This document shows positions 8,066 through 16,802 of a DNA stretch of 64,000 nucleotides, one piece after another (position 1 is the first letter of the stretch; each line of letters opens with the position of its first letter). The position numbers and the translations under genes are program-made. The notes under the pieces are model-generated. The model did no database searches. It was not told where the DNA came from and saw nothing but the letters and a program-made list of their open reading frames with translations. The DNA lies in NCBI RefSeq assembly GCF_051414135.1, contig NZ_JBLKOA010000001.1:1054001-1118000 (forward strand). The letters run 5' to 3'. Source of the stretch: Halovenus halobia. Lineage in GTDB: Archaea > Halobacteriota > Halobacteria > Halobacteriales > Haloarculaceae.

Positions 8066-9322
8066 ATGCGTCTGGACGAGTTCATGGCGGATTTCGAGCG
8101 CGACGAGGCTGCCGAGCGACGGCGACTCGCCCGCGAGAAATCCTACGAAATCACTGACCATCTCGACGATGTCGAGCGTCAGTTCGAGAGCGTCGTCCAG
8201 GGCGACTCACTCTTTGGCTCGACCGCACCCGAAATCTTTGTCGGGCGGTCGAACTACCCCAACATCTCGACAGGCGTGCTCTCGCCGATGGACCGCGAGG
8301 CTGACGCCGCGGAGTTCGCCACCAGCGGCGAGTGGTACCAGCAGGGGCTGGGCGTCGAGGATGTACTCCAGCGCCGGACCGGACTGCTGAACTCCACGCA
8401 CTCGACACGAGTGAACGTCGAAGATGTCTGGGACGGCTTCGTCGGCGTCCAGCGCGAGGTCGCAATCGCCGACAATCCCGTCGACGTGGAACTCGGTCTC
8501 GACGGCAATCCGGACCTCGACCTCTCGCTCGACGATATTTCGACACCGACAGGGCCGCGAGCACGCGCCACCGACGCGACGCTCGCCGAGAATCCCTCTG
8601 TGCCCCGCGCCGTCGAGAAGACACTCGAAGACGACGACTGGCAAGCCGACGGCGCGATGACCTACCTCTACCGCCGCGGGTTCGACGTGTACGACATCAA
8701 CACGATTCTCTCGGCGGGCGCGCTGGGGCAGGGACAGAACCGCCGACTGGTTCCGACCCGGTGGTCGATTACTGCCGTCGACGACACAGTGGGCCAGTAT
8801 CTGCGCGGGTCGATTCGCAACGCGCCGAGCATCGACGAGGTGCAGGTCTGGTACAACGAGTACATGGCAAACGACTACTGGATTATCCTCGCGCCGGGCA
8901 ACTGGGAGTTCGAGTTGGTCGAACTGAAAGCGCCAGGCAGTATCTGGAATCCTGACGAGGGCGGGCAGTACTACATGGCTGCCGACAACGAGGGATACAG
9001 CGGCCGAGATAACTACGTCGACGAAACCTCCGGCGCATACTACGCCACCCGACTGGGTGTGCTCGAACATCTCGAAGAAATTGACCGTCAGGCGACCTGT
9101 CTGGTAATTCGTCACGCCAGCGACGCCTACTGGGCACCCGTCGGTGTCTGGCAGATTCGCGAGGGCATCCGCCACGCCTTCGAGGAGAGCCAGCCAGCGG
9201 TTGCGGAGACGTTCCACGGCGCAATCCACGGGCTGGCCGGCGAACTCCCGGTTTCGCTGGGTGACCTCCGGCGCAAGTCCAAACTCGTGTCCGGCGTCCA
9301 GTCACAGTTGACTGACTTCTGA
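8066..9322 (+). CDS. nreA: DNA repair protein NreA (PCNA-interacting)
   Basis: 418 residues. It matches the archaeal NreA family (DUF650/651 type) through conserved segments such as GRSNYPNISTGVLSP, YLYRRGFDVYDINTILS and VWYNEYMANDYWIILAPG. The last seven residues QSQLTDF are a PCNA-interacting (PIP) box, the known hallmark by which NreA docks on the sliding clamp. NreA is linked to resistance to crosslinking damage in Haloferax. ATG 8066 was chosen over 8048 because family members start with the MRLDEFM helix. A minor oddity: no N-terminal zinc finger, which excludes the NreB subtype. Confidence 0.93.
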   Translation: MRLDEFMADFERDEAAERRRLAREKSYEITDHLDDVERQFESVVQGDSLFGSTAPEIFVGRSNYPNISTGVLSPMDREADAAEFATSGEWYQQGLGVEDVLQRRTGLLNSTHSTRVNVEDVWDGFVGVQREVAIADNPVDVELGLDGNPDLDLSLDDISTPTGPRARATDATLAENPSVPRAVEKTLEDDDWQADGAMTYLYRRGFDVYDINTILSAGALGQGQNRRLVPTRWSITAVDDTVGQYLRGSIRNAPSIDEVQVWYNEYMANDYWIILAPGNWEFELVELKAPGSIWNPDEGGQYYMAADNEGYSGRDNYVDETSGAYYATRLGVLEHLEEIDRQATCLVIRHASDAYWAPVGVWQIREGIRHAFEESQPAVAETFHGAIHGLAGELPVSLGDLRRKSKLVSGVQSQLTDF

Positions 9323-9379
9323 GCCTTGGCCGGGGTCCGGTGTCGCAAGTTTTCTCACCCACAGGCACCAACCGACCGT

Positions 9380-10375
9380 ATGGTTACGTTTCTCTCCGGC
9401 GGGACGGGAACGCCGAAACTCCTCGCTGGGGCCGGGGCAGAGTTCGCTCCTCGGGAGACGACAGTCGTCGCCAACACCGGCGACGATGTCGAACTCGGCG
9501 GCTTTCTCGTCTGTCCGGATCTGGACACCGTGCTCTTTCTCGGCGGCGACGAACTCGACCGCGAGACGTGGTGGGGGATTGCCGAGGACACTGCTGAAAC
9601 CCACGGGCATCTGCAGGACATTGCGGCGGCCGCAGGACTACCCCCGGGACCGCGGTATCTCGACGACGCGGCACAGACGTCCGGCCGGGAGATTGCGCGC
9701 TGGCGGCGGTTCTCTGCGGTTGCGGAGTTCATGCACATCGGCGACCGTGACCGCGCGGTCCATCTCACCCGGACCGGACTGCTCGACGAAGGCCACACGC
9801 TGACTGCGGTGACAGAGACACTCGCGACGGCCTTCGACGTGCCGTGGCAACTGCTCCCGATGAGTGATGACCCGGTCGCGACGTTGATTCACACCCCGGA
9901 CGGGATGATGCACTTTCAAGAGTTCTGGGTCGCTCGCAACGGCGAGCCGACAGTCGAGGCTGTCGAGTTTCGCGGTGCCGAGACAGCCACGGCGACCCCT
10001 GCCGTCCGTGAGGCACTCTCGGAGCCTGTTGTCCTCGGCCCCTCGAACCCAATCACGAGTATCGGCCCGATGCTCGCTGTCGACGGCGTCGCCGAAGCAC
10101 TCGCGGAGACGCCCGTTGTCGCCGTCTCGCCGTTCATCGAGGACGAGGTATTCTCCGGGCCAGCGGCGAAACTCATGGAGGCGGACGGCTACGACCCCTC
10201 GACTGCTGGCGTCGCCGAGGCCTATCCCTTCGCCGACGCGTTCGTGCTGGACGAGGTCGACGGAACAGAACTCGATCAGCCAGTTGTCAGAACCGACACG
10301 ACGCTCGATACCGAGGCCGACGCCGAACGAGTTGCCGGCGCAGTCCAGCAGGCACTGCGGGAGGTGACGGGATGA
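9380..10375 (+). CDS. cofD: 2-phospho-L-lactate transferase (F420 biosynthesis)
   Basis: 331 residues. The N-terminal FLSGGTGTPKLL nucleotide-binding loop and VVANTGDDVELGGFLVCPDLDT are diagnostic of CofD, which transfers the phospholactyl group to Fo to make F420-0. Later GPSNPITSIGPML and AVSPFIEDE are also family motifs. The enzyme is cytoplasmic. ATG 9380 places the loop at residue 4 as in homologues. It is first in a run of five co-oriented genes and overlaps the next by 4 bp (ATGA). Confidence 0.96.
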   Translation: MVTFLSGGTGTPKLLAGAGAEFAPRETTVVANTGDDVELGGFLVCPDLDTVLFLGGDELDRETWWGIAEDTAETHGHLQDIAAAAGLPPGPRYLDDAAQTSGREIARWRRFSAVAEFMHIGDRDRAVHLTRTGLLDEGHTLTAVTETLATAFDVPWQLLPMSDDPVATLIHTPDGMMHFQEFWVARNGEPTVEAVEFRGAETATATPAVREALSEPVVLGPSNPITSIGPMLAVDGVAEALAETPVVAVSPFIEDEVFSGPAAKLMEADGYDPSTAGVAEAYPFADAFVLDEVDGTELDQPVVRTDTTLDTEADAERVAGAVQQALREVTG

Positions 10376-11127
10376 CCGACGCAGTCTTCGACCCGCCGGT
10401 GGCGCTGGCGAGTCTCAGCGGCGAGGCCGACGCCGAGTGGGCCCGACAGGCGTCCGAGTACGCCGGTGCGGCGTTTCTCGGTGGGATTGCACTCGACGCT
10501 CCGACCAGAGCGGCAGCCCGCGAGCTGGTGGCACGCGACCGGACAGAGTTCCTCCCGGCAGACCCCATCGCGTTCATCGATGACCAACTGGCTGCCCTCG
10601 CGGATGTCCCGCTGGTTCCCGGCTTCAACGTTCGGACGACGAGCCACGACCCACTCGCGCGGGCTGGTCGGGTCTGTGCCGACCACGACGCCATCATCGA
10701 ACTCAACGCCCACTGCCGACAGGACGAGATGTGTGCGGCCGGTGCTGGCGAATCGCTGCTCCGTGACTCCGCGCGGCTCTGTGCGCAGGTCGAGACGGCC
10801 GCCGAAACCGGTGCGGCGGTCAGCGTCAAACTCCGCACCGAGGTCGAGGGCGTTTCGCTCCCCGCACTGGCGGCTGACCTCGACGCTGCTGGCGCGGACT
10901 ACCTGCACGTCGACGCGATGGATTCGGAGTCAGTCATCGCCGATGTTGTCGAGCAGACGACGGCAACGGTCATCGCGAACAACGAGGTCCGGGACCGCGA
11001 ATCTGTGGTCGAATATCTCTCCTACGGTGCCGACGCGGTGAGTGTCGGGCGACCGAGCGATAATCCGGTGGTACTCGACCGCGTCACGTCGGCGGCAGAA
11101 TCCTATCTCAGTGAGGTGTCGCCGTGA
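10372..11127 (+). CDS. tRNA-dihydrouridine synthase-like TIM-barrel protein
   Basis: 251 residues. The sequence NAHCRQDEMCAAGAGESLL replaces the NxGCP catalytic-cysteine segment of dihydrouridine synthases, and a C-terminal ADAVSVGRP resembles the FMN phosphate loop of that superfamily. It is shorter than true Dus enzymes (about 320) and lacks an obvious tRNA-binding C-terminal domain, so a tRNA substrate is doubtful. Overlap of 4 bp with cofD and with the following gene indicates one transcript and suggests a role in coenzyme metabolism. Confidence 0.75.
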   Translation: MTDAVFDPPVALASLSGEADAEWARQASEYAGAAFLGGIALDAPTRAAARELVARDRTEFLPADPIAFIDDQLAALADVPLVPGFNVRTTSHDPLARAGRVCADHDAIIELNAHCRQDEMCAAGAGESLLRDSARLCAQVETAAETGAAVSVKLRTEVEGVSLPALAADLDAAGADYLHVDAMDSESVIADVVEQTTATVIANNEVRDRESVVEYLSYGADAVSVGRPSDNPVVLDRVTSAAESYLSEVSP

Positions 11128-11981
11128 GGTCGATTGCCGACAACGCCCAGCTAGCGCTGCTGCTCGAAGTGTCGAGTACGCCCAAGCCCGGCAACGTCGA
11201 CCGCGAACACGAGTACGAAGACCTCCGCTTCGAGCACTTCATCACCGGTGGCGTCGGCGCACGCCGCGGTCTCGAGCGGGCGGCGACTGGTGGCCCCGTT
11301 GGCGACGCCTTCGAGCAGGCTATCGCTGGGATGAGCGACCAGTCCGGCGGCAACACGCAATTCGGCGCGATTTTGCTCATGACGCCGCTTGCCGTCGCTG
11401 CTGCTCAAACCCACGGCGACGCCGACCTCCCGCGACCATTGACGCCCGAGAACACGAGCGAGGTTGTGGCAGAGACAACCGTTGACGACGCCGTTGGCTT
11501 CTACCGCGCGTTCGAGCACGTCGGCGTGGCTGTCGACGACCCGCCGGAGGACCTCGGCGCGCCGGACGTGCGCCACGGCGCTGACGCCGAACCGGCCCTC
11601 CGCAAGCGGGGATTGACGCTGGAAGACGTGATGGCCGAAAGCGCCGATGTCGATGGACTCGCGGCGGAGTACGTCAACGGCTTCGAGCGCACGTTTGCGA
11701 TGGCAGAACGAATCAGTGACGGCACAGGTCCAGTTACCGACCGCGCCGCCAGCGCCTTTCTCGAAGCCCTCGCTGCTGAGATTGACACCTTCGTCGTGAC
11801 CCAGCACGACCACGAGACCGCCGAAGAGGTGCGCCAGCGTGCACAGGCCGCCCTCGACGGAGCGGAAGACGTGTCCGACCTCGCCACCGAGTTCGTCGAG
11901 CGTGGTATCAACCCCGGAACGACAGCTGACCTCGTGGCTGGCGGTCTCTTTGTTGCCCTCGAGGGCGGGCTGGAGGTCTGA
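11124..11981 (+). CDS. CitG-like triphosphoribosyl-dephospho-CoA synthase family protein
   Basis: 285 residues from a GTG that overlaps the preceding stop by 4 bp. The segment EVSSTPKPGNVDREHEY is the family signature (normally EVxxxPKPGLVD), and SDQSGGNTQFG and a C-terminal PGTTADLVAGGLFVAL match the helical ATP-binding fold. Bacterial CitG makes the prosthetic-group precursor of citrate lyase, but no citrate lyase is visible here. Homologues occur in methanogens and in bacteria with methanopterin-type C1 pathways (recall), pointing to a different coenzyme. Confidence 0.82.
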   Translation: MRSIADNAQLALLLEVSSTPKPGNVDREHEYEDLRFEHFITGGVGARRGLERAATGGPVGDAFEQAIAGMSDQSGGNTQFGAILLMTPLAVAAAQTHGDADLPRPLTPENTSEVVAETTVDDAVGFYRAFEHVGVAVDDPPEDLGAPDVRHGADAEPALRKRGLTLEDVMAESADVDGLAAEYVNGFERTFAMAERISDGTGPVTDRAASAFLEALAAEIDTFVVTQHDHETAEEVRQRAQAALDGAEDVSDLATEFVERGINPGTTADLVAGGLFVALEGGLEV

Positions 11982-11982
11982 G

Positions 11983-12552
11983 ATGACGGCGTGGCCTGTC
12001 GACCTCGCCGGCGTGACCGAAACGCTCGTCACGACACGCGGCCCGAACGACCGCTGGAACGTCGCTGCGCTGGGTGTGCATGAGCCTGAAGACGGGCCGC
12101 CGACAGCCCGCACGTGGGGACGGACCCGGACGTGGCGGAACTTCCGTGAACGAGGCGTGGGATACGTCCAGTTCACAACTGACCCGGTCCTCTTTGTCGA
12201 CGCCGCGCTGTCGATTCACGAAGTGGCGGAGCCAGTGCTGGACAACGCCAGCGCGTGGGTCGAGGTTCATCCCGAACAGGTTGACAACGGCAGTGAGGGC
12301 GGGACTCAGTGGGTCGAGTGGGAACTTCGGGGGACTGACTCGGCCGTCGAGTCACGGGTTGTTCCAACGTTCTCACGGGGATACGCCGCAGTGGTCGAAG
12401 GGACCGTCGCTGCCTCTCGCCTCAATGTCGAGAGTTACGACAGCGGCCAACTGCGCGAGCGCATCGCGTACTTCGACGACGTGGTCGACCGCTGCGGAAG
12501 CGACCGAGACCGGAGCGCGTACGACCGGCTCCTGTCGGTCGTCGAGGAGTAA
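11983..12552 (+). CDS. DUF447 family protein
   Basis: 189 residues. It starts 1 bp after the preceding stop. The N-terminus GVTETLVTTRGPNDRWNVAALGV and the central FRERGVGYVQFTTDPVLFVDAAL match DUF447, a split-barrel flavin-reductase-like family. An FMN-related role is inferred from the fold only. Its position directly behind the CitG-like gene repeats an association seen in methanogens and C1-metabolising bacteria (recall). Confidence 0.85.
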   Translation: MTAWPVDLAGVTETLVTTRGPNDRWNVAALGVHEPEDGPPTARTWGRTRTWRNFRERGVGYVQFTTDPVLFVDAALSIHEVAEPVLDNASAWVEVHPEQVDNGSEGGTQWVEWELRGTDSAVESRVVPTFSRGYAAVVEGTVAASRLNVESYDSGQLRERIAYFDDVVDRCGSDRDRSAYDRLLSVVEE

Positions 12553-12583
12553 CGCCTACGTGTCTGCCGGGCGAGTTCCCGGT

Positions 12584-13348
12584 ATGCGCTGTCAGGAGCT
12601 TGCCGACCGTCTCAACGAGCGGCTGGATATCGCTGCGTACGCGAGTGCGGACGCGAGTGCGAACGGGCTACAGATCGGGCCTGCAGACCAGCAGGTCGAC
12701 CGCGTCGCCTTCGCCGTCGACGGGGCTGTCGAAACCCTCGAGGCGGCTGCAGAACACGACGCTGACCTCCTTGTCGTTCACCACGGTATCTCGTGGGGGG
12801 GCATCGAGCGCGTCACGGACCGAGAGTACGACCGCGTCGCCACGGCCATCGACAACGACCTCGCGTTGTACGCCGCCCACCTGCCGCTGGATGGCCATCA
12901 GGAACTCGGCAATGCCGTAGGGATTGCCGACCTGCTCAGCCTCGGCGAGCGCGAACCTTTCGGAGCCTACGGTGGGGAGTACATCGGCCAGCGGGGACGG
13001 CTATCCGAGTCTACAGACCTCAGTACGCTCGTTGCAAACCTCGCTGGCGGGCTGGACGGCGACCACGAGGTACAAACTCTAGAGTTCGGCCCGGAGACGG
13101 TGCAAGACGTGGCTATCGTCACTGGCAGCGGCGTCGACTGGCTCGACGAAGCCATCGAGGCTGGCGCGGACGTTCTCATCACCGGGGAGGGCAAGCAGTC
13201 TGTGTACCACGAGGCCCGGGAGTCGGGACTCAACGTCGTGCTCGGTGGTCACTACGCCACGGAGACTTTCGGCGTGCGAGCGCTGGCGTCGCTGGTCGAG
13301 GACTGGGGGCTGGAGACGACGTTCATCGAGCACCCAACGGGGCTGTGA
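12584..13348 (+). CDS. NIF3-like dinuclear metal center protein
   Basis: 254 residues. Metal-ligand motifs of the NIF3/YbgI family are visible: VVHHGISW, AAHLPLDGH and, near the C-terminus, ITGEGKQS followed by GGHYATET with a His and a Glu. Members form hexameric rings with a dimetal centre; some have been assigned GTP cyclohydrolase activity but the function is unresolved. The gene lies 31 bp after DUF447 and likely ends the five-gene transcript. Confidence 0.88.
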   Translation: MRCQELADRLNERLDIAAYASADASANGLQIGPADQQVDRVAFAVDGAVETLEAAAEHDADLLVVHHGISWGGIERVTDREYDRVATAIDNDLALYAAHLPLDGHQELGNAVGIADLLSLGEREPFGAYGGEYIGQRGRLSESTDLSTLVANLAGGLDGDHEVQTLEFGPETVQDVAIVTGSGVDWLDEAIEAGADVLITGEGKQSVYHEARESGLNVVLGGHYATETFGVRALASLVEDWGLETTFIEHPTGL

Positions 13349-13478
13349 GGATGGATTCGGTTACTCAGCAGGGACTGTGAGGAACCGAAAGGGCCGTCGT
13401 TGTCGGAGGCTTCGCGCCGTGAACGCCCTCTTCTGGTTAGATCTGTGGAATCTTTCAATCTGTTATAGGTTTCAGTAG

Positions 13479-13514
13479 CCGTGCTGAATAGAAAGCGCGT
13501 ATCTTGCACCACGG
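13479..13514. repeat. Imperfect inverted element, copy 1
   Basis: 36 bp with ends CCGTG and CACGG and core GCGTATCT. A related element stands at 15370-15402 in the same orientation, and a weaker reverse copy near 18227-18253 shares GTGCTGAATA exactly. It lies in the 245-bp gap after the NIF3 gene; nothing else is recognised in that gap. Possibly a transposon-end remnant. Confidence 0.45.
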
Positions 13515-13593
13515 ATTGGTCTGCTCAAGCGTACTGTGATCGATCAATGTAGAGGGGAAGGCCACCGGAGCGTTTGGAGCACATCGGGACTGA

Positions 13594-15243
13594 TCAGGCT
13601 AACGTTTGGACGCCGGTGATCTCAAATCGAGCGCCACCATCGTCACTCTCTGTTACATAAATCTCCCATCCGTGCGCAGTGACCGCCTCGTCGACGATTG
13701 CGAGTCCAAACCCGGTCCCCTCCTTGCGGGTTGTATATCCCGGTTCGAGTACGGACTCACGGTCTCCCTCGGGAATGCCAGGGCCATCGTCAGATATGTA
13801 GAAGCCCGACCGGTCAGGAAGCGCCCCAACGGTGACCGTCACATCCGGGCCGGCGTGGTCAAGGGCATTCCGAAAGAGGTTCTCGAAGAGTCGTTGCAGC
13901 CGTTTCTCGTCGGCTTTGAACGTCAGATCGTCCTCTAGCCGTAGTTCGGCAGTGCCCGTATCGACCATCTCCCAGCACTCCTCCACTGCCGATGAGAGTA
14001 ACACTGCGTCCCACTGGTCGACGGGTTTCCCATCGCGGGCGAGCGTGAGAATCTGCTCAATTAACTCCTCCATCCGGCTGTGTGACCGTTCAACAGCCGC
14101 TGCGTGGTCATTATTTTCTGGCACCTCCGCTTCCTCGCGGAGTAACTCGAACCGCAGTTGGGCCACGTTGAGTGGATTGCGCAGGTCGTGACTCACCAAA
14201 CTGGCGAACCGTTCGAGGCGTTCGTTCTGACGCTTCAATTCTTCACTATACTGCTCGCGGTCGGTCACGTCGGTGAACACAATGGTCCGACCGAGGCTGG
14301 TGTTCGCAGTCCCATAAGGGGCCTCTGTGACACGGTAATACCGCGTGTTGCCCTCCTTCTGGACAGTTAGAATCGGGTCGTCGCTACCGAGACAGTTGGC
14401 CACCTGTGGGAGTGTCATCTCTAACTGAGTGCCCTCTGCACCGACAAGGTCGGGGAAAACAGTCCGGGCAGCCTGGTTTGTGTCCCGGATCTGCTTGTCC
14501 ACATCAAGCGCGATAACGGGGTCGTCCTGTTCAGCGGCCAGCTGGACAGCATCAAGCCGGTCGGTGTAGACGAACGCGACTCCGACAGCGAAGACGGCGA
14601 CTCCTAGTGGTTCGTAGGTCATGTCGAGCAGGAACGGCGTCGTGTATCCGATGAGATCGAACACGGCAGGAAAGGCAGTAATTCCGATGAGAACAAACAG
14701 GGCTCGCGTGTCGAGGTCGATCTCGGTGAACAACTCTAGCAACATGAAGTAGCCGACAAACGCGAACGCGTATGAGAGTCCCATCGCAGTCCAGTGAAGT
14801 GGTCCCGTGTAGACGGACAGATGGGGAAACGGAGTGGCGATGGCCGTTGCTGTGAAGTACCCTTGGTGGAGGGGATTGGTGAGCTTCACCGCGGTAAGTG
14901 CGATGTAGACGGCAACGGCAAGGCGACGGTACGTCGGGTTCCGATGGTATGTGCGTCCAGTGTACGCAGAACAAAAGTACAGCCACGCGCCGACAGTTGC
15001 GAGGCCTACGACCAACCCAATGGTATACCATCCGAGTTTGAGCGAGGTTGTCGGGGAGACGAGATACCCGACGTGAGCGGTCGCCCACCCGCCGCTCGTC
15101 AGCAAAAGAGCCCTCAAACCCCATCGAGTATCGGAGTCCGTGATCTGCTGGAGCCGTGTAAGACTTGCAAAACAGGCGAGCGCCGCCACAGCAAACACCG
15201 AAACATAAAGTAGAAAGAACAGAGATTCCGATACGACTACCAT
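13594..15243 (-). CDS. 7TM-PAS histidine kinase
   Basis: 549 residues. Seven predicted membrane helices occupy about 1-228 (histidine-kinase N-terminal 7TM type). A PAS domain follows at about 235-330, then HisKA with phospho-acceptor His352 in LVSHDLRNPL, and HATPase with NLFRNALDH (N box), DDGPGIP (G1) and GTGFGLAI (G2). It probably senses a membrane-soluble or membrane-state signal. No response regulator is adjacent, common for haloarchaeal kinases. It is oriented opposite to its neighbours and stands alone between two repeat-like elements. Confidence 0.93.
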   Translation of the reverse strand: MVVVSESLFFLLYVSVFAVAALACFASLTRLQQITDSDTRWGLRALLLTSGGWATAHVGYLVSPTTSLKLGWYTIGLVVGLATVGAWLYFCSAYTGRTYHRNPTYRRLAVAVYIALTAVKLTNPLHQGYFTATAIATPFPHLSVYTGPLHWTAMGLSYAFAFVGYFMLLELFTEIDLDTRALFVLIGITAFPAVFDLIGYTTPFLLDMTYEPLGVAVFAVGVAFVYTDRLDAVQLAAEQDDPVIALDVDKQIRDTNQAARTVFPDLVGAEGTQLEMTLPQVANCLGSDDPILTVQKEGNTRYYRVTEAPYGTANTSLGRTIVFTDVTDREQYSEELKRQNERLERFASLVSHDLRNPLNVAQLRFELLREEAEVPENNDHAAAVERSHSRMEELIEQILTLARDGKPVDQWDAVLLSSAVEECWEMVDTGTAELRLEDDLTFKADEKRLQRLFENLFRNALDHAGPDVTVTVGALPDRSGFYISDDGPGIPEGDRESVLEPGYTTRKEGTGFGLAIVDEAVTAHGWEIYVTESDDGGARFEITGVQTLA

Positions 15244-15369
15244 GGCGGGACTATCACGGGAACGGGTAATATTCTGCCGGAATGTGTAGTAGCGATATCT
15301 CGGATTCGGAGTTAGATAGATGCGAACTGATCTCTCACAATCTTATCAACCCAACATAGGTTGTAAGCA

Positions 15370-15402
15370 CCGTGTGAGGTACAAAACGCGTATCTCTCAC
15401 GG
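15370..15402. repeat. Imperfect inverted element, copy 2
   Basis: 33 bp with ends CCGTG (15370-15374) and CACGG (15398-15402), longer complementarity GTGAG/CTCAC, and the same core GCGTATCT as copy 1 at 13479. Confidence 0.45.
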
Positions 15403-15564
15403 AACCCCTGCCAGAAAACGGTAGCCTGAGATGGCCAGTACAGGCGGTGTACCAACTAGCTGGCTGAAAACAAGTCTCTCTGGAGAGTAAGATCGCAGAG
15501 CGAATGACAAAGTCAGGCTGTATCGGTCTCTTTTGAGTATCAGAATATAACATTTAAGGGAATG

Positions 15565-15572
15565 TTTATTTT
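15565..15572 (+). promoter_or_regulatory. TATA element of the FIST-kinase pair
   Basis: TTTATTTT lies 28-35 bp before the ATG at 15600, within an AT-rich stretch that also contains TTTAAGGG further upstream. Confidence 0.45.
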
Positions 15573-15599
15573 GTTGGGTCAAGAAGAAAACGTGCTAGG

Positions 15600-16802
15600 A
15601 TGGAAACGCAGTTCGCGTCTGGTATCGCTGACGGAGTAGCCGGGGATGGATATGAGGCCGGCGTGGAAGCAGGGCGGGAAGCCGCCTCTAATTTGAACGG
15701 AACCACAGCAGATTTCTGCCAAGTATTCTCTACCGCACATTTTGATTACGACGACGTACTGGCTGGCATTCGCTCAGTTGTCGGAGACGAACCAGCGTTG
15801 ATTGGCTGTGCTGGAACTGGCCCATTTACAGATGTCCGCAGTGTTGAATCGGGAATTGCTCTCGCATTGGTTAGTAGCGAGACGATGACATTTCAGACCG
15901 GTATCGGGACGGGGCTCAGCGACGGGATACACCGAGCGTTACGCGACGCTCGAAAAGACCTCTCGGGCACTGATGACTCCTTCCCGTACCGTTCCGCACT
16001 CGTACTCTATGACAGTCTCAACAGCGACGGCGAGGAACTCGCCCATCGAGTTCGACGAAAGCTCGGGGCCCGGGTCCCGTTTGCTGGTGGAGCCGCTTCT
16101 GACACCTACCAGCTCGAATCAACGCCCGTCTTCTGTGGCGACCGAGTCGAGAACGACGCCGTCGTCATTGCGACTATCGATTCCGAACATCAGTCGTGTA
16201 TAGTGGGCAATCACGGCCACGAAGTAATTTCCGAACGGTTCGAAGTGACGGAAGCTGATGGCCGCCAACTGGTTGAACTTGATGGGCGACCAGCCCTTGA
16301 GGTATGGCAAGAGGCTGTCCGGCCATATGCTCGTGAGATGTTCGACATCGATCTCGATGAAGTGGCTGATGATCATCAGACGATGCTTCGGATGATGGGC
16401 GTCTTCGAGTTCGGCATCGATCAAGGGAAATCGTACAAGATGCGGGCGTGTATTGAGTCCAATCCCGACGCCGGCACGATGTCGGCACTGGTTAATATTC
16501 CGGAGGGAACACACGTCCAGGTAATGCGTGGCACCGTCGATTCACAGATTGATTCGGCACGCACGGCAGCACAATCCGCCAACGAGATTTCCGGCGGTCA
16601 GTATTCCGGTGCGTTCATCTACGATTGTGCCTGTCGCCACGTGATTCTGGACGATGAATTCGATACGGCTGTTGATGCGATGCGAAGTGAACTTACGAAG
16701 CCGTTCGTCGGGTTCGAGACCTACGGGGAGATGAACATGAATTTTGGACAGACAAGCGGGTTCCACAACAGCACGACGGTGATCAATCTCTTTCCGGAAT
16801 GA
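15600..16802 (+). CDS. FIST domain sensor protein
   Basis: 400 residues, soluble. The N-terminal half (ALIGCAGTGPFTD, ALVLYDSLNSDGEELAHRV, PFAGGAASDTYQ) is FIST_N and the C-terminal half (MRACIESNPDAGTMSALVNIPEGTHVQ..., FVGFETYGEMN) is FIST_C. FIST proteins are thought to bind small ligands and feed them into two-component or chemotaxis pathways. It overlaps the downstream histidine kinase by 4 bp (ATGA), so the two are likely made together. Codon third positions are visibly less GC-rich than in surrounding housekeeping genes. Confidence 0.9.
   Translation: METQFASGIADGVAGDGYEAGVEAGREAASNLNGTTADFCQVFSTAHFDYDDVLAGIRSVVGDEPALIGCAGTGPFTDVRSVESGIALALVSSETMTFQTGIGTGLSDGIHRALRDARKDLSGTDDSFPYRSALVLYDSLNSDGEELAHRVRRKLGARVPFAGGAASDTYQLESTPVFCGDRVENDAVVIATIDSEHQSCIVGNHGHEVISERFEVTEADGRQLVELDGRPALEVWQEAVRPYAREMFDIDLDEVADDHQTMLRMMGVFEFGIDQGKSYKMRACIESNPDAGTMSALVNIPEGTHVQVMRGTVDSQIDSARTAAQSANEISGGQYSGAFIYDCACRHVILDDEFDTAVDAMRSELTKPFVGFETYGEMNMNFGQTSGFHNSTTVINLFPE

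Larger units (their letters stand above)
15244..15599. other. 356-bp AT-rich noncoding region
   Basis: No convincing gene. It contains the repeat-like element at 15370-15402, a short inverted repeat CAACC...GGTTG just before it, and, at the right end, the FIST promoter. Base composition is clearly lower in GC than the neighbouring genes. Confidence 0.6.

Noticed and set aside
8207..9229. Minus-strand 340-codon frame in nreA
   Set aside because: Overlaps a confident plus-strand gene ending in the PIP box; typical shadow frame in GC-rich DNA.
15335..15582. Minus-strand short frames in the 15244-15599 gap
   Set aside because: No motif, poor codon bias, and they overlap the FIST promoter and repeat-like element.
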